A DNA stretch of 6,677 nucleotides from Planctomycetales bacterium (GTDB taxonomy: Bacteria > Planctomycetota > Planctomycetia > Pirellulales > Thermoguttaceae): positions 1 through 6,677 of the forward strand of contig SKJM01000034.1 of assembly GCA_007122045.1 (NCBI GenBank), in the 5' to 3' direction. Below are positions 1 through 6,390 of this stretch, piece by piece; the first letter of the stretch is position 1, and every line of letters begins with the position of its first letter. The position numbers were made by a program, and so were the translations under genes. A model generated the notes under the pieces. The model searched no databases. It saw nothing but the letters and a program-made list of their open reading frames with translations, and was not told the DNA's origin.

Positions 1-1357
1 AGCGGTCGATGGCCTCGGGCAGATTGCCGGCCGCCAGTGCCTGCTCGGCACGGTAGATGAACTCGCGGGCGTCGACGGCGTCGGGCGTCTGCTCCACCCG
101 GCAGCGAAGCCGCCAGTAGGCGTAATTGACAATCTGCCGGTACCGGTCGATATGCCCGGCGCGCTCCTCGAGTTCGGTGATGCGCTCGGCCAGTTTGCGG
201 GCCTCATCGCGGTTCGCGCGGGGGACGCGCGCGGCCACCTCCAGGTGGCTGATCTGGAACGTCGCCTGCGCGTCGGCGGCAAGCTGGTGCTGCCGGTCGG
301 TCCGGTCGGCCGGCGGGGTGTCGTATGCCTCGCGCTCGATGGGGCGCAGCGCCTCGTAGCGTTCCTGATAAATCTGCTCGCGGATTCCGGGCGTCAGCTC
401 GTCGAGTTCCTCCCGGAGTCGTTCGGCGGTTTCCCGGTATCGTTCCAGATGATCGAGCTGGATGATCGTGTCGAACGTGGTCGGAATCTCCAGCAGGCCG
501 TACCGCTGCCATTCCGCGGCGGCTACTCGCCAAGCGTTCTCCGACACGTCGCCGAACACGCCCTCCCGCTGAATGGCGTCGGCGTAGTTGATCTGCGTCA
601 TGGGGGCGTCGGAGCGGAACAGCAGCGGGCTGAGGCCCCCCATCGACGCGCCCGCGCTGTCGACCAGGTGCTCGGCGTCGAGGAACCACTGCCGGCCCAC
701 CAGCCAGTTGTCGCGGTCGTCGAGCACGGGATAGCGGCCGGGCGGGTGGTACATGGCGTGGCGGCGGTGGAACTCGTCGTCCTCGCGGAACAGGCGGCGG
801 AACTGCCGGTGCTCGTCGGCCCGGCCGACCTTCTGCGCGATGAACCACCCGATGTCCCACCACAGACGCGGCTGCCGGTCGTTCCATTCGGTGCCGTCCA
901 TCAGGAAGTTGATCCCGCGGATGACCCAATGATAGCGGTCGCGGTAGTCGTCGAACTCGACCGAGACGTTGTAGGAGAGGTTCCACGCCTGGAACCGCCA
1001 GACGGAGACGAAGTTCGGCTGGAGCTTCACGAGCTGGTTGAGCGTGGCGGAAAGGTTGGTCCAGTCTTTCTTCATCTTGTAGTCGTTGGCCTGGTTCCAC
1101 AGCAGGTTGGCGGCCACGCCGCGCAGCCCGAGGGTGGCCAGCCGGACGGTCTCGCCGGCGGGGTCGATTTCGCCAAGGTGCGTCTGGCTGAGTCCGTGCT
1201 CGGAACGCATCCGCGCCAGCACGCCGCCTTCGGAGCCACCCTCGCCGCCGGCGCCGGGGGTGGCCGGCCGGCTGATCGAGAAGATGACGCCCAGCAGCAG
1301 GGCCATGGCCACCAGGTAGGCGATCTTGCGATAGAACGATTGGTCGCGTGGATTCAT
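1..1357 (-). CDS. Membrane-anchored protein of unknown function, third gene of the ABC operon (C-terminus cut by window edge)
   Basis: I do not recognise the family. The frame starts at an ATG at 1357 and stays open to position 1, giving 452 codons with the stop outside the window. The start is well supported: its ATG overlaps the permease TGA as ATGA, and GAGGTG sits 5 bases upstream. Residues 12-29 form one hydrophobic helix after a short basic N-terminus, so it is probably a membrane anchor. A Gly-rich linker (about 35-45) follows. Next comes a dense aromatic region (about 73-200) with LATLGLRGVAANLLWNQAND, LVKLQPNFVSVWRFQAWN and RLWWDIGWFIAQKVG. These look like TPR-like helical hairpins, although no canonical TPR is clear. 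The part from about residue 310 is rich in Glu, Arg and Leu (YRETAERLREELDEL; ARKLAERITELEERAG), which suggests helical or coiled-coil structure. The last visible residues (AEQALAAGNLPEAIDR) again resemble a TPR helix. Tight coupling to the permease suggests a partner of the transporter; this is inference. Confidence 0.88.
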   Translation of the reverse strand, partial: MNPRDQSFYRKIAYLVAMALLLGVIFSISRPATPGAGGEGGSEGGVLARMRSEHGLSQTHLGEIDPAGETVRLATLGLRGVAANLLWNQANDYKMKKDWTNLSATLNQLVKLQPNFVSVWRFQAWNLSYNVSVEFDDYRDRYHWVIRGINFLMDGTEWNDRQPRLWWDIGWFIAQKVGRADEHRQFRRLFREDDEFHRRHAMYHPPGRYPVLDDRDNWLVGRQWFLDAEHLVDSAGASMGGLSPLLFRSDAPMTQINYADAIQREGVFGDVSENAWRVAAAEWQRYGLLEIPTTFDTIIQLDHLERYRETAERLREELDELTPGIREQIYQERYEALRPIEREAYDTPPADRTDRQHQLAADAQATFQISHLEVAARVPRANRDEARKLAERITELEERAGHIDRYRQIVNYAYWRLRCRVEQTPDAVDAREFIYRAEQALAAGNLPEAIDR

Positions 1358-3261
1358 CGTGCCACCTCGCGCAGTTTGAGGAAGAAGTACCCGGCCAGGA
1401 ACACCGGGAGGACAAAGCCCACCAGGGTGAGGATGCAGCTTGCCAGCAGGTCGCCGGAAATGTTGAAGCCGTAGGCCACCCACGTCGAGTAGTCGAACCA
1501 CTGGAAGGCCGGAAGAATTTCCACCATGCCCCGCAGGTAGTACCCCTGCAGCGCCGTGTCGACCATGAAGATCAGGTCGCGGAAGAACCCCTCGGGAAGC
1601 TCGGAGATGAGGTTCTCCTGGGTGAGGATGCGGTAGAACGCCTCAACCGGCCCGCCGCCGGGCAATTCGCCGCTGGCCAATTGGCCCATGAACCGGGTCG
1701 CCATGCCGCCAATCAGCGCGCCGAGCGTCGCCAGCATGGCCACCGGCCCGCTGAGGAACGTGCTGAACATCACCCCGAAGGCGATCATCAGCAGCATCTG
1801 CATCCAGATACCCAGGTATCCCTTGACGAAGTTCCAGGCGAACCAGCCCTCGCGGGCGCGGAGGTACATGTCGGCCTGGGCCATGCCGAAGTACTGGCCC
1901 GGCTCGATGCACCGGATCCACACCTCCAGCCGGCCGTCGTCGACGAGGTCCTCGAACAGGTCGAACGTGCGGCCGTCGCTGGCGCGGGTCAGCCGGCGGG
2001 GGATGATCTGCGAATCGGTGGCGTGCTCCCTGGCCGGGAAGATGCGCACCTCGACCTGCTGGCCCGTGGCCGGGTTGCCCACCATCAGGCTCCCGTGGAT
2101 GGGCGGGATGTGCTCGCCGGTGACGTCGCCCATGTGGGTGCGGAACACCTCGATGGTCAACTCGATGGGGATGCCGTCGGGGAATCGGTCCTCGGGGAAA
2201 CGCTGCGGCGTCACGCCCTCGAACGTCCAAATGGCCGAGGCCAGCGTGCCGCCCTGGATGAAGCTCCGGTACGCCCACTCGCCGCCCACGTTCACGCCCC
2301 GCTCGACCGGCTCGCCGGCCGGGTCCTTGAACCGCAGCTTGCCGTAGATGGGCACGCGGGCGACGAAGCGGTCTTCGGGCGGCCCGACGGCGTATTCGAG
2401 CGGGCCCGGCGCATCGCCCCGCAACGCGCCCTCCGGCACGCGGTAGGAGAACTCGTGCCAGTGCCCGCGGGCCGCATCGGTGCGCACGCGGCCCCGGGGG
2501 ATCAACTCGCGCCGGTCGGCGTCGCGCCGGAAGGGGTCGACCCGCAACGTGTGCCGATGCCCGTGGGCCGGCTCGGTTTGAATCTCCACCGGCGCCGCCG
2601 GTTTGCCGCCGGCCACCTGCTCCTGCCAGGAGGCGCGGAGCCGCTCCAGTTCCCGGGGCGAAATCTCGTGCGTGTGGCTGAGGCCCCGCAGGACGAAGAA
2701 GTAGCTCAACACGCCCATGCACGCCAGCATCGCCGTACCCACCACGGCGAAGCCGAGCATCCGGCCCAGCACAATTTCGCTCGCCCGAACCGGCTTCGTC
2801 ACCACCGTGTGCAGCGTCCGGTTCCGGATGTCGGCCGGCAGGCTGAGCGTGCTGAGGAACAGCGCCAGCAGCAGGATCAGATACATCGTCGACGTCAGGA
2901 CGAAGCTGACATACAGCCGGGCGGGATCGGTGCTGGCCGGGTCGAGGAAGAACCCGGCGAACAGCAAAATGACAATGAAGACGCCGAAGACGACGATCAC
3001 CCAGCGGCGGATCGACTCTTTCACGGCCAGCCACGCCAGCGCGCCCACCCGCCGCGACGACATCCCCGCGACGTCGTTGTACGCATCGGCCACGACCCGG
3101 CTCATCCTGCGCAGGGCCGCGCCCGGCCCATGTCGCAACGCCGAAACCAGCCAGCCGAGCACCAGGGCCGCAGCCGCCACGCTGCCGACGACCAGCAGCC
3201 AGTGGGCCACACCACCGGGAAGCCATTGGAAAAACGGCAGGATTTCCTCTTCAATAGGCAT
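1354..3261 (-). CDS. ABC-2 type transporter permease with a large soluble insert
   Basis: This is the membrane subunit of an ABC transporter, 635 residues, working with the ATPase encoded 40 bases upstream. Hydrophobic segments lie at about 20-40, 87-106, 117-140, 169-192, 483-502, 503-521 and 604-628. Residues 141-170 contain LPADIRNRTLHTVVTKPV followed by SEIVLGRMLG. This matches the ABC-2 permease pattern of an acidic/arginine 'E-RTL' stretch followed by 'KPV...E-LLGK'. Between helices 4 and 5 there is a soluble segment of about 290 residues (195-480), much longer than the loops of ordinary ABC-2 permeases. It begins with histidine clusters (HTHE at 196-199, HGHRH at 233-237, HWHE at 267-270) and has beta-like stretches further on. 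A second soluble loop lies at about 525-600. The ATG at 3261 is the first start after an in-frame TGA two codons upstream; no clear Shine-Dalgarno precedes it. The substrate cannot be read from the sequence. I am confident of the superfamily and unsure of the role. Confidence 0.92.
   Translation of the reverse strand: MPIEEEILPFFQWLPGGVAHWLLVVGSVAAAALVLGWLVSALRHGPGAALRRMSRVVADAYNDVAGMSSRRVGALAWLAVKESIRRWVIVVFGVFIVILLFAGFFLDPASTDPARLYVSFVLTSTMYLILLLALFLSTLSLPADIRNRTLHTVVTKPVRASEIVLGRMLGFAVVGTAMLACMGVLSYFFVLRGLSHTHEISPRELERLRASWQEQVAGGKPAAPVEIQTEPAHGHRHTLRVDPFRRDADRRELIPRGRVRTDAARGHWHEFSYRVPEGALRGDAPGPLEYAVGPPEDRFVARVPIYGKLRFKDPAGEPVERGVNVGGEWAYRSFIQGGTLASAIWTFEGVTPQRFPEDRFPDGIPIELTIEVFRTHMGDVTGEHIPPIHGSLMVGNPATGQQVEVRIFPAREHATDSQIIPRRLTRASDGRTFDLFEDLVDDGRLEVWIRCIEPGQYFGMAQADMYLRAREGWFAWNFVKGYLGIWMQMLLMIAFGVMFSTFLSGPVAMLATLGALIGGMATRFMGQLASGELPGGGPVEAFYRILTQENLISELPEGFFRDLIFMVDTALQGYYLRGMVEILPAFQWFDYSTWVAYGFNISGDLLASCILTLVGFVLPVFLAGYFFLKLREVAR
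1363..1368 (-). promoter_or_regulatory. Ribosome binding site for the third operon gene
   Basis: On the minus strand GAGGTG lies 5 bases before the ATG at 1357, inside the last codons of the permease. It is the only convincing Shine-Dalgarno sequence among the starts in this window. It fixes the start of the downstream gene and, with the ATGA overlap, points to translational coupling. Confidence 0.65.
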
Positions 3262-3301
3262 CGTTCAGGCGATTCGTCTGTTCGGGTGTGGGAAATGCGG
3301 C

Positions 3302-4234
3302 TTACGGTTTGGCGGCGACGGCGCCGTCGCCGTCGCCGGGTTGCTCGGCCAGCACGCCCCGGACGCGGCGCCCGGGATGCGCCTCGCTCTGGCGGATGAT
3401 GCCCAGGAACAACTCTTCCAGCGTGGTGGTCGGGTTGCCCACGGAAACCACTGCTCCCCCGTGCCGCTCGATCACCTGCTTGATCTCCTCCCTGGCCGCG
3501 TCGCTGAGCCCGCCCGCGCGAATCTCCGTCACGTCGCGCAGCGTCAGCAGGGTATCCACCCGGCCCAACTCCTTCAGTTCGCCCTGGTAGAGAATGCCGA
3601 TCCGGTCGCACACGTCCTGCACGTCGGCCAGCAGGTGGCTGCACAAGATGATCGTCTTGCCGGCGTCGCGGAGCCGGAGGATCAGGTCCTTGATTTGCCG
3701 GGTTCCGATCGGGTCCAGCCCGCTGGTCGGCTCGTCGAGTAGGATCAGTTCCGGATCGTTGATCAGCGCCTGGGCCAGCCCGATGCGGCGAACCATGCCC
3801 TTGGAGTATTCCTTCAATTGGCGTTTCCGGGCCTTTTCCAACCCCACCAACGTGACCAGTTCATTCACCCGCTGGCGGCGGACCTTCCGCGGCATGTTGA
3901 ACAGCCGGCCATAGAAGTCGAGCGTCTCCTCGGCGTTGAGAAAGCGGTACAGATACGATTCTTCAGGCAGGTAACCAATCCGTTCATTCTTGGTCACCTC
4001 GGTCGCGTCGCGGCCGAACACCAGGGCCTGCCCTGTGGTGGGGAACAACAGCCCCAGCAGAAGCTTCATCGTGGTGGTCTTGCCCGAGCCGTTCGGGCCG
4101 AGCAATCCGAAAATTTCGCCCCGGCGGATCTCCAGGTCCAGGGCCTTCAGCGCGTCGACCTTCCGGCGGCCCCAAAAATCGCGATACACCTTGGTCAGGT
4201 TCCGGGTTTCGACAACAACTTCGGGTGGCGGCAT
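3302..4234 (-). CDS. ABC-2 type transporter ATP-binding protein
   Basis: This is the cytoplasmic ATPase subunit, 310 residues, that powers the adjacent permease. All nucleotide-binding motifs are present in order: Walker [11 protein letters not shown] (46-55), a Q-loop region GYLPEE (88-93), a signature [10 protein letters not shown] (143-152), Walker B LILLDEP (163-169) with Asp167 and Glu168, a D-loop SGLD (171-174), and the switch histidine in CSHLL (His200). The Q-loop position has Glu91 instead of Gln, and the signature reads YSKGM instead of LSGGQ. Both variants are familiar in ABC-2 ATPases of the drug-export/NosF/Gld type, so they do not imply loss of activity. The C-terminal extension (about 225-310) ends in a low-complexity tail [11 protein letters not shown]. 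The ATG at 4234 is the first possible start because an in-frame TAG lies four codons upstream; only a weak AGG precedes it. It is the first gene of a three-gene operon, with the permease 40 bases downstream. Confidence 0.96.
   Translation of the reverse strand: MPPPEVVVETRNLTKVYRDFWGRRKVDALKALDLEIRRGEIFGLLGPNGSGKTTTMKLLLGLLFPTTGQALVFGRDATEVTKNERIGYLPEESYLYRFLNAEETLDFYGRLFNMPRKVRRQRVNELVTLVGLEKARKRQLKEYSKGMVRRIGLAQALINDPELILLDEPTSGLDPIGTRQIKDLILRLRDAGKTIILCSHLLADVQDVCDRIGILYQGELKELGRVDTLLTLRDVTEIRAGGLSDAAREEIKQVIERHGGAVVSVGNPTTTLEELFLGIIRQSEAHPGRRVRGVLAEQPGDGDGAVAAKP
3313..3332. repeat. Perfect 20-bp palindrome at the 3' end of the ATPase gene
   Basis: The half-site CGGCGACGGC is followed directly by its exact reverse complement. 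It lies 8 bases before the ATPase stop codon, and encodes the GDGDGAV part of the tail. In RNA it could form a very GC-rich hairpin at the junction with the permease. No T-run follows, so it is not a typical intrinsic terminator. It may simply reflect GGC/GAC codon use. Confidence 0.6.
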
Positions 4235-4368
4235 CGATGCAACCTAAAGAGGGGGATTGACGTCGGGGAATCGACCACGATACGAGGACACACCGCCTGC
4301 GCTGAGCAACTGCCCGACTTTCTAGCAATACGCAGGAAGCGTTCCGCAGGTTCGCGCGGCACAACCCA

Positions 4369-4533
4369 GATTATTCACGACGATGTAGGGTGGTGACAAG
4401 CAAGCCAAGGCCCTGGTGGGACTTCGGTCGCTCGGCCTGGGCTGCTTCCGGCGCACGACATGCAACCTACCCCAGGCGCGGCTTGCGCAGTCCCACCAAC
4501 GACCTACGCGCCCTAATCCCTACATGAATAATC
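4369..4533. repeat. Degenerate palindromic intergenic repeat (REP- or MITE-like)
   Basis: Four pairs of perfectly complementary blocks are nested around one centre: GATTATTC 4369-4376 with GAATAATC 4526-4533; ATGTAGGG 4383-4390 with CCCTACAT 4518-4525; TGGTGGGACT 4414-4423 with AGTCCCACCA 4489-4498; and GCCTGGG 4435-4441 with CCCAGGC 4471-4477. The two inner pairs share exactly the same symmetry axis. The two outer pairs are offset from it by small indels, with six extra bases (4377-4382) on the left arm. Blocks such as GTAGGGTGG and GCGCAGTCCCACC resemble, from memory, intergenic repeats common in planctomycete and other environmental genomes. The element has no transposase frame and seems too short and decayed to be autonomous. 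No target-site duplication is evident. A structured RNA or a bidirectional terminator are alternatives. Confidence 0.65.
4370..4399 (-). promoter_or_regulatory. Candidate sigma70-type promoter of the ABC operon
   Basis: On the minus strand TTGTCA (4399-4394, 5 of 6 consensus bases) is followed after 18 bases by AATAAT (4375-4370, 5 of 6). Transcription would start near 4363, giving a leader of about 130 bases before the ATPase ATG. Both hexamers lie in the left arm of the palindromic repeat. The match could be chance, and the leader is long, so this is only a candidate. Confidence 0.4.
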
Positions 4534-4609
4534 CAGCGCAACCGCGCCTGCCGCCATTGTACGGGCACGAAACGGCCACCGCAAGCGAGTGCCCTCCCCC
4601 CACAAAAGC

Positions 4610-6301
4610 CTACCGTGGCAATGGTGAATTCGGTTCGGGCCCCTCGTACTCCGCCGGTTCCAGTCGGCTTGCCTGAGCGCGGTCGGCGGCGGCCTTTTGC
4701 CCCTCGCCCAACTCCTCGTACGCCTCGGCTCGGAGTGTGTACGCCTCGGCTTCGTCCGGGTCGGCCGCGACGGCCGCGTTGGCCGCCTCCAAGGCCGCGA
4801 CCGGCTGGCCGAGTGCGAGGTGACATTCGCCCATCCGATAGTGAATGCGGCCGACGTCCTGCGGATAGCCCGCTTCGGCCAGCATCGCCCCCAGCAGGGC
4901 AAGCGCCTCGCCGTGGTTCCCGGTACCCATGAGACCATCGACGCGGAGCCAGTCGTACTGCCGCCCATAGGGGGACCATGGGTACTCTTGCGGGTCGGTG
5001 TAGTTGGCGAACGCTGTTTCCACGTCGAGCCACCGGTCGGCGAACCAGAGGATGGGATCGGACGTCAGGCCCTCGTCGGCTAGCCACGGAAGGTAGACCT
5101 TCACGTAGAAGGCGCGCGTCTGCTGGACGGCCTCATACTCGTAGCGGAAAATTTGCTCGACAAATTCGCGCTTGGTCAAGCTGCCGTCGGCTGCCAGCCG
5201 CCGTAGCGCCTCGAACCGCGGTACGTAGCCGATGTTGTGCAACTCGTAGACGATATGCGACCACAGGGCCTCGAACACCTCGCCGGCGGGGGCGCCGGGC
5301 ATGGCGTCGTCGTAGGGTTCCACGCGAATTCGGCCCCGCCGGCCCCGCACCGGCGCCACGTGCTCGGCCTCCGAATGGACCGGGGGAGTCGGGTCCCAGT
5401 CGATCGGTTCGCCCAGGGCCTCGCCCGCAAAACGGCGCACCGCCCACTCCCACAGCGCGTCGCCGGGGGTCAAGTATTTTGCCAAGCCGGGCCGATCCTC
5501 CACCATGGCCCGCACCTGCCCCCGGCCGTGCTCCAGCGCTTCCTCCGGGAGGTCGAGCTTTTTCGAAGGCTCGTAGTTCGCGCCGGCGTCGTGCGGGTTC
5601 TGCTCGATGGCCGCGGCCAGGTCGGCAATGCCCTCGGTGATGGCGCCCCGGGCCACCTTCGCGGCGCCCCGCATGCCCAGCAACTCGGGGTCGTCGGGGT
5701 AGACCTCCAGCACGCGGTCCAAGTCAGCGACGGCCCGCTCGTACTCGCCCAGCGCGCTGAGCGACATGGCCCGCCCCATGTGCGCGTCGAGGTCGTCTGC
5801 GTCGAGTGCCAGCGCCCGGGTGTAATCGGCAACCGCCTCCTCGTGTTCGCCGCGGAGGGAACGAACCCACCCGCGCGTCGACCAACCCACCGCAAGGTCG
5901 GGACTCAGGCCCACGGCGAAGCTCAGGTCGGCCAGGGCGGCGCTGAACCTGCCCAGCCGGGCGTAGGCCGCTCCGCGGTTGCAGTAGGCCTCGGCGTAGT
6001 TGGGGGCAATGCGGAGGCACTCCGACAGATCGGCAATCTCCCGGGCCGTATTGCCCATCTGGTTGTGGACCAAACTCCGCAAAAACCAAGCGTCGCCCAT
6101 GCTCGGATCGAGTTGCAACGCCATGCTGAAGTGGCGGATCGCCGCCGGGTAGTCGCCGTGCCCGAACGATTCGTTCCCGCGGTCAAAGGCCCTTTGGGCC
6201 GGATTGGCCGTCGCCGCGGTGCTCAGCAGCGCGATCATCAGCCCGGCGGCGGCGCAGCGCGCGGCGGAAACGGTCCGGGAGAATCTATCATGCGTGTTCA
6301 T
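4610..6301 (-). CDS. Exported tetratricopeptide-repeat protein with an uncharacterised middle domain
   Basis: This is a 563-residue protein, probably a scaffold for protein interactions outside the cytoplasm. Residues 1-32 look like a Sec signal peptide: a basic start (MNTHDRFSR), a hydrophobic core (AAAGLMIALLSTA) and an ATA cleavage site before Asn33. Cys16 follows Arg and does not sit in a lipobox. Six consecutive TPRs of about 34 residues follow (33-67, 68-101, 102-135, 136-169, 170-203, 204-237), each with the usual G-Y/A-A-P spacing. Residues about 238-448 form a non-repeat region with ALEHGRGQVRAMVEDRP, WEWAVRRFAGE (284-294) and many Trp, Tyr and Phe; I do not recognise it. Helical TPR-like repeats return at about 449-549, before a Pro-rich tail. 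The ATG at 6301 is the first usable start, because the frame upstream runs to a TGA (6334-6332) without another start codon. No Shine-Dalgarno is visible. A promoter lies 30 bases upstream, so the gene is probably transcribed alone. Its precise role is unknown. Confidence 0.92.
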   Translation of the reverse strand: MNTHDRFSRTVSAARCAAAGLMIALLSTAATANPAQRAFDRGNESFGHGDYPAAIRHFSMALQLDPSMGDAWFLRSLVHNQMGNTAREIADLSECLRIAPNYAEAYCNRGAAYARLGRFSAALADLSFAVGLSPDLAVGWSTRGWVRSLRGEHEEAVADYTRALALDADDLDAHMGRAMSLSALGEYERAVADLDRVLEVYPDDPELLGMRGAAKVARGAITEGIADLAAAIEQNPHDAGANYEPSKKLDLPEEALEHGRGQVRAMVEDRPGLAKYLTPGDALWEWAVRRFAGEALGEPIDWDPTPPVHSEAEHVAPVRGRRGRIRVEPYDDAMPGAPAGEVFEALWSHIVYELHNIGYVPRFEALRRLAADGSLTKREFVEQIFRYEYEAVQQTRAFYVKVYLPWLADEGLTSDPILWFADRWLDVETAFANYTDPQEYPWSPYGRQYDWLRVDGLMGTGNHGEALALLGAMLAEAGYPQDVGRIHYRMGECHLALGQPVAALEAANAAVAADPDEAEAYTLRAEAYEELGEGQKAAADRAQASRLEPAEYEGPEPNSPLPR

Positions 6302-6330
6302 GGCGTGGACTTCAGGAAGGAAGGTCTTGC

Positions 6331-6360
6331 ATCATAGCAGCCCACGGCAAGGTCTTTCAA
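6331..6360 (-). promoter_or_regulatory. Sigma70-type promoter of the TPR gene
   Basis: On the minus strand TTGAAA (6360-6355, 5 of 6 consensus bases) and TATGAT (6336-6331, 5 of 6) are separated by 18 bases. The -10 hexamer is preceded by TGC, forming an extended -10 element. Transcription would start around 6324, leaving a leader of about 20 bases before the ATG at 6301. Its position, in the short gap after the previous gene's stop and just before the TPR gene, supports it. Confidence 0.6.
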
Positions 6361-6390
6361 GAGCGGGAGGGCCGTAATCTTCAGGGCGTT

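Larger units (their letters stand above)
4235..4609. other. 375-bp intergenic region between the TPR gene and the ABC operon
   Basis: I see no convincing gene here. From high to low coordinates it holds about 75 bases directly downstream of the TPR stop with a weak inverted repeat (GGGCAC 4563-4568 / GTGCCC 4589-4594), then the palindromic element (4369-4533), then a candidate promoter (4370-4399). Last comes a leader of about 130 bases before the ATPase start. The short frames that cross it have no protein-like composition. The leader contains no riboswitch or other structure that I recognise. Confidence 0.7.

Noticed and set aside
152..1474. A 440-codon open frame on the plus strand, and a 403-codon minus-strand frame at 204-1415
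   Set aside because: Both are shadows of the minus-strand gene starting at 1357. That frame has the ATGA overlap, a ribosome site, a membrane helix and normal composition, whereas the 403-codon frame is Arg/Pro-rich.
1348..3399. A 683-codon open frame on the plus strand
   Set aside because: It lies antisense to the permease, which has clear ABC-2 motifs and membrane helices. The plus-strand product is a His/Arg/Gln/Pro-rich string with no domain, as expected for the complement of a GC-rich gene.
3520..3980. Glu in place of the Q-loop Gln and a YSKGM signature as signs of a dead ATPase
   Set aside because: Walker A Lys, Walker B Asp/Glu and the switch His are all intact, and these variants are common in ABC-2 type ATPases.
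4369..4533. CRISPR-like or insertion-sequence interpretation of the intergenic repeats
   Set aside because: The repeats are inverted and nested, not direct and evenly spaced. There is no transposase frame and no evident target-site duplication.
4563..4594. Possible terminator hairpin downstream of the TPR gene (GGGCAC / GTGCCC)
   Set aside because: The stem is only 6 bp with a 20-base loop, and no T-run follows on the minus strand.
4416..4676. An 86-codon plus-strand frame crossing the intergenic region
   Set aside because: It runs through the palindromic repeat and into the antisense of the TPR gene. Its composition is not protein-like.
5237..6337. A 366-codon open frame on the plus strand
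   Set aside because: It is antisense to the TPR gene, whose signal peptide and regular 34-residue repeats leave no doubt about the coding strand.
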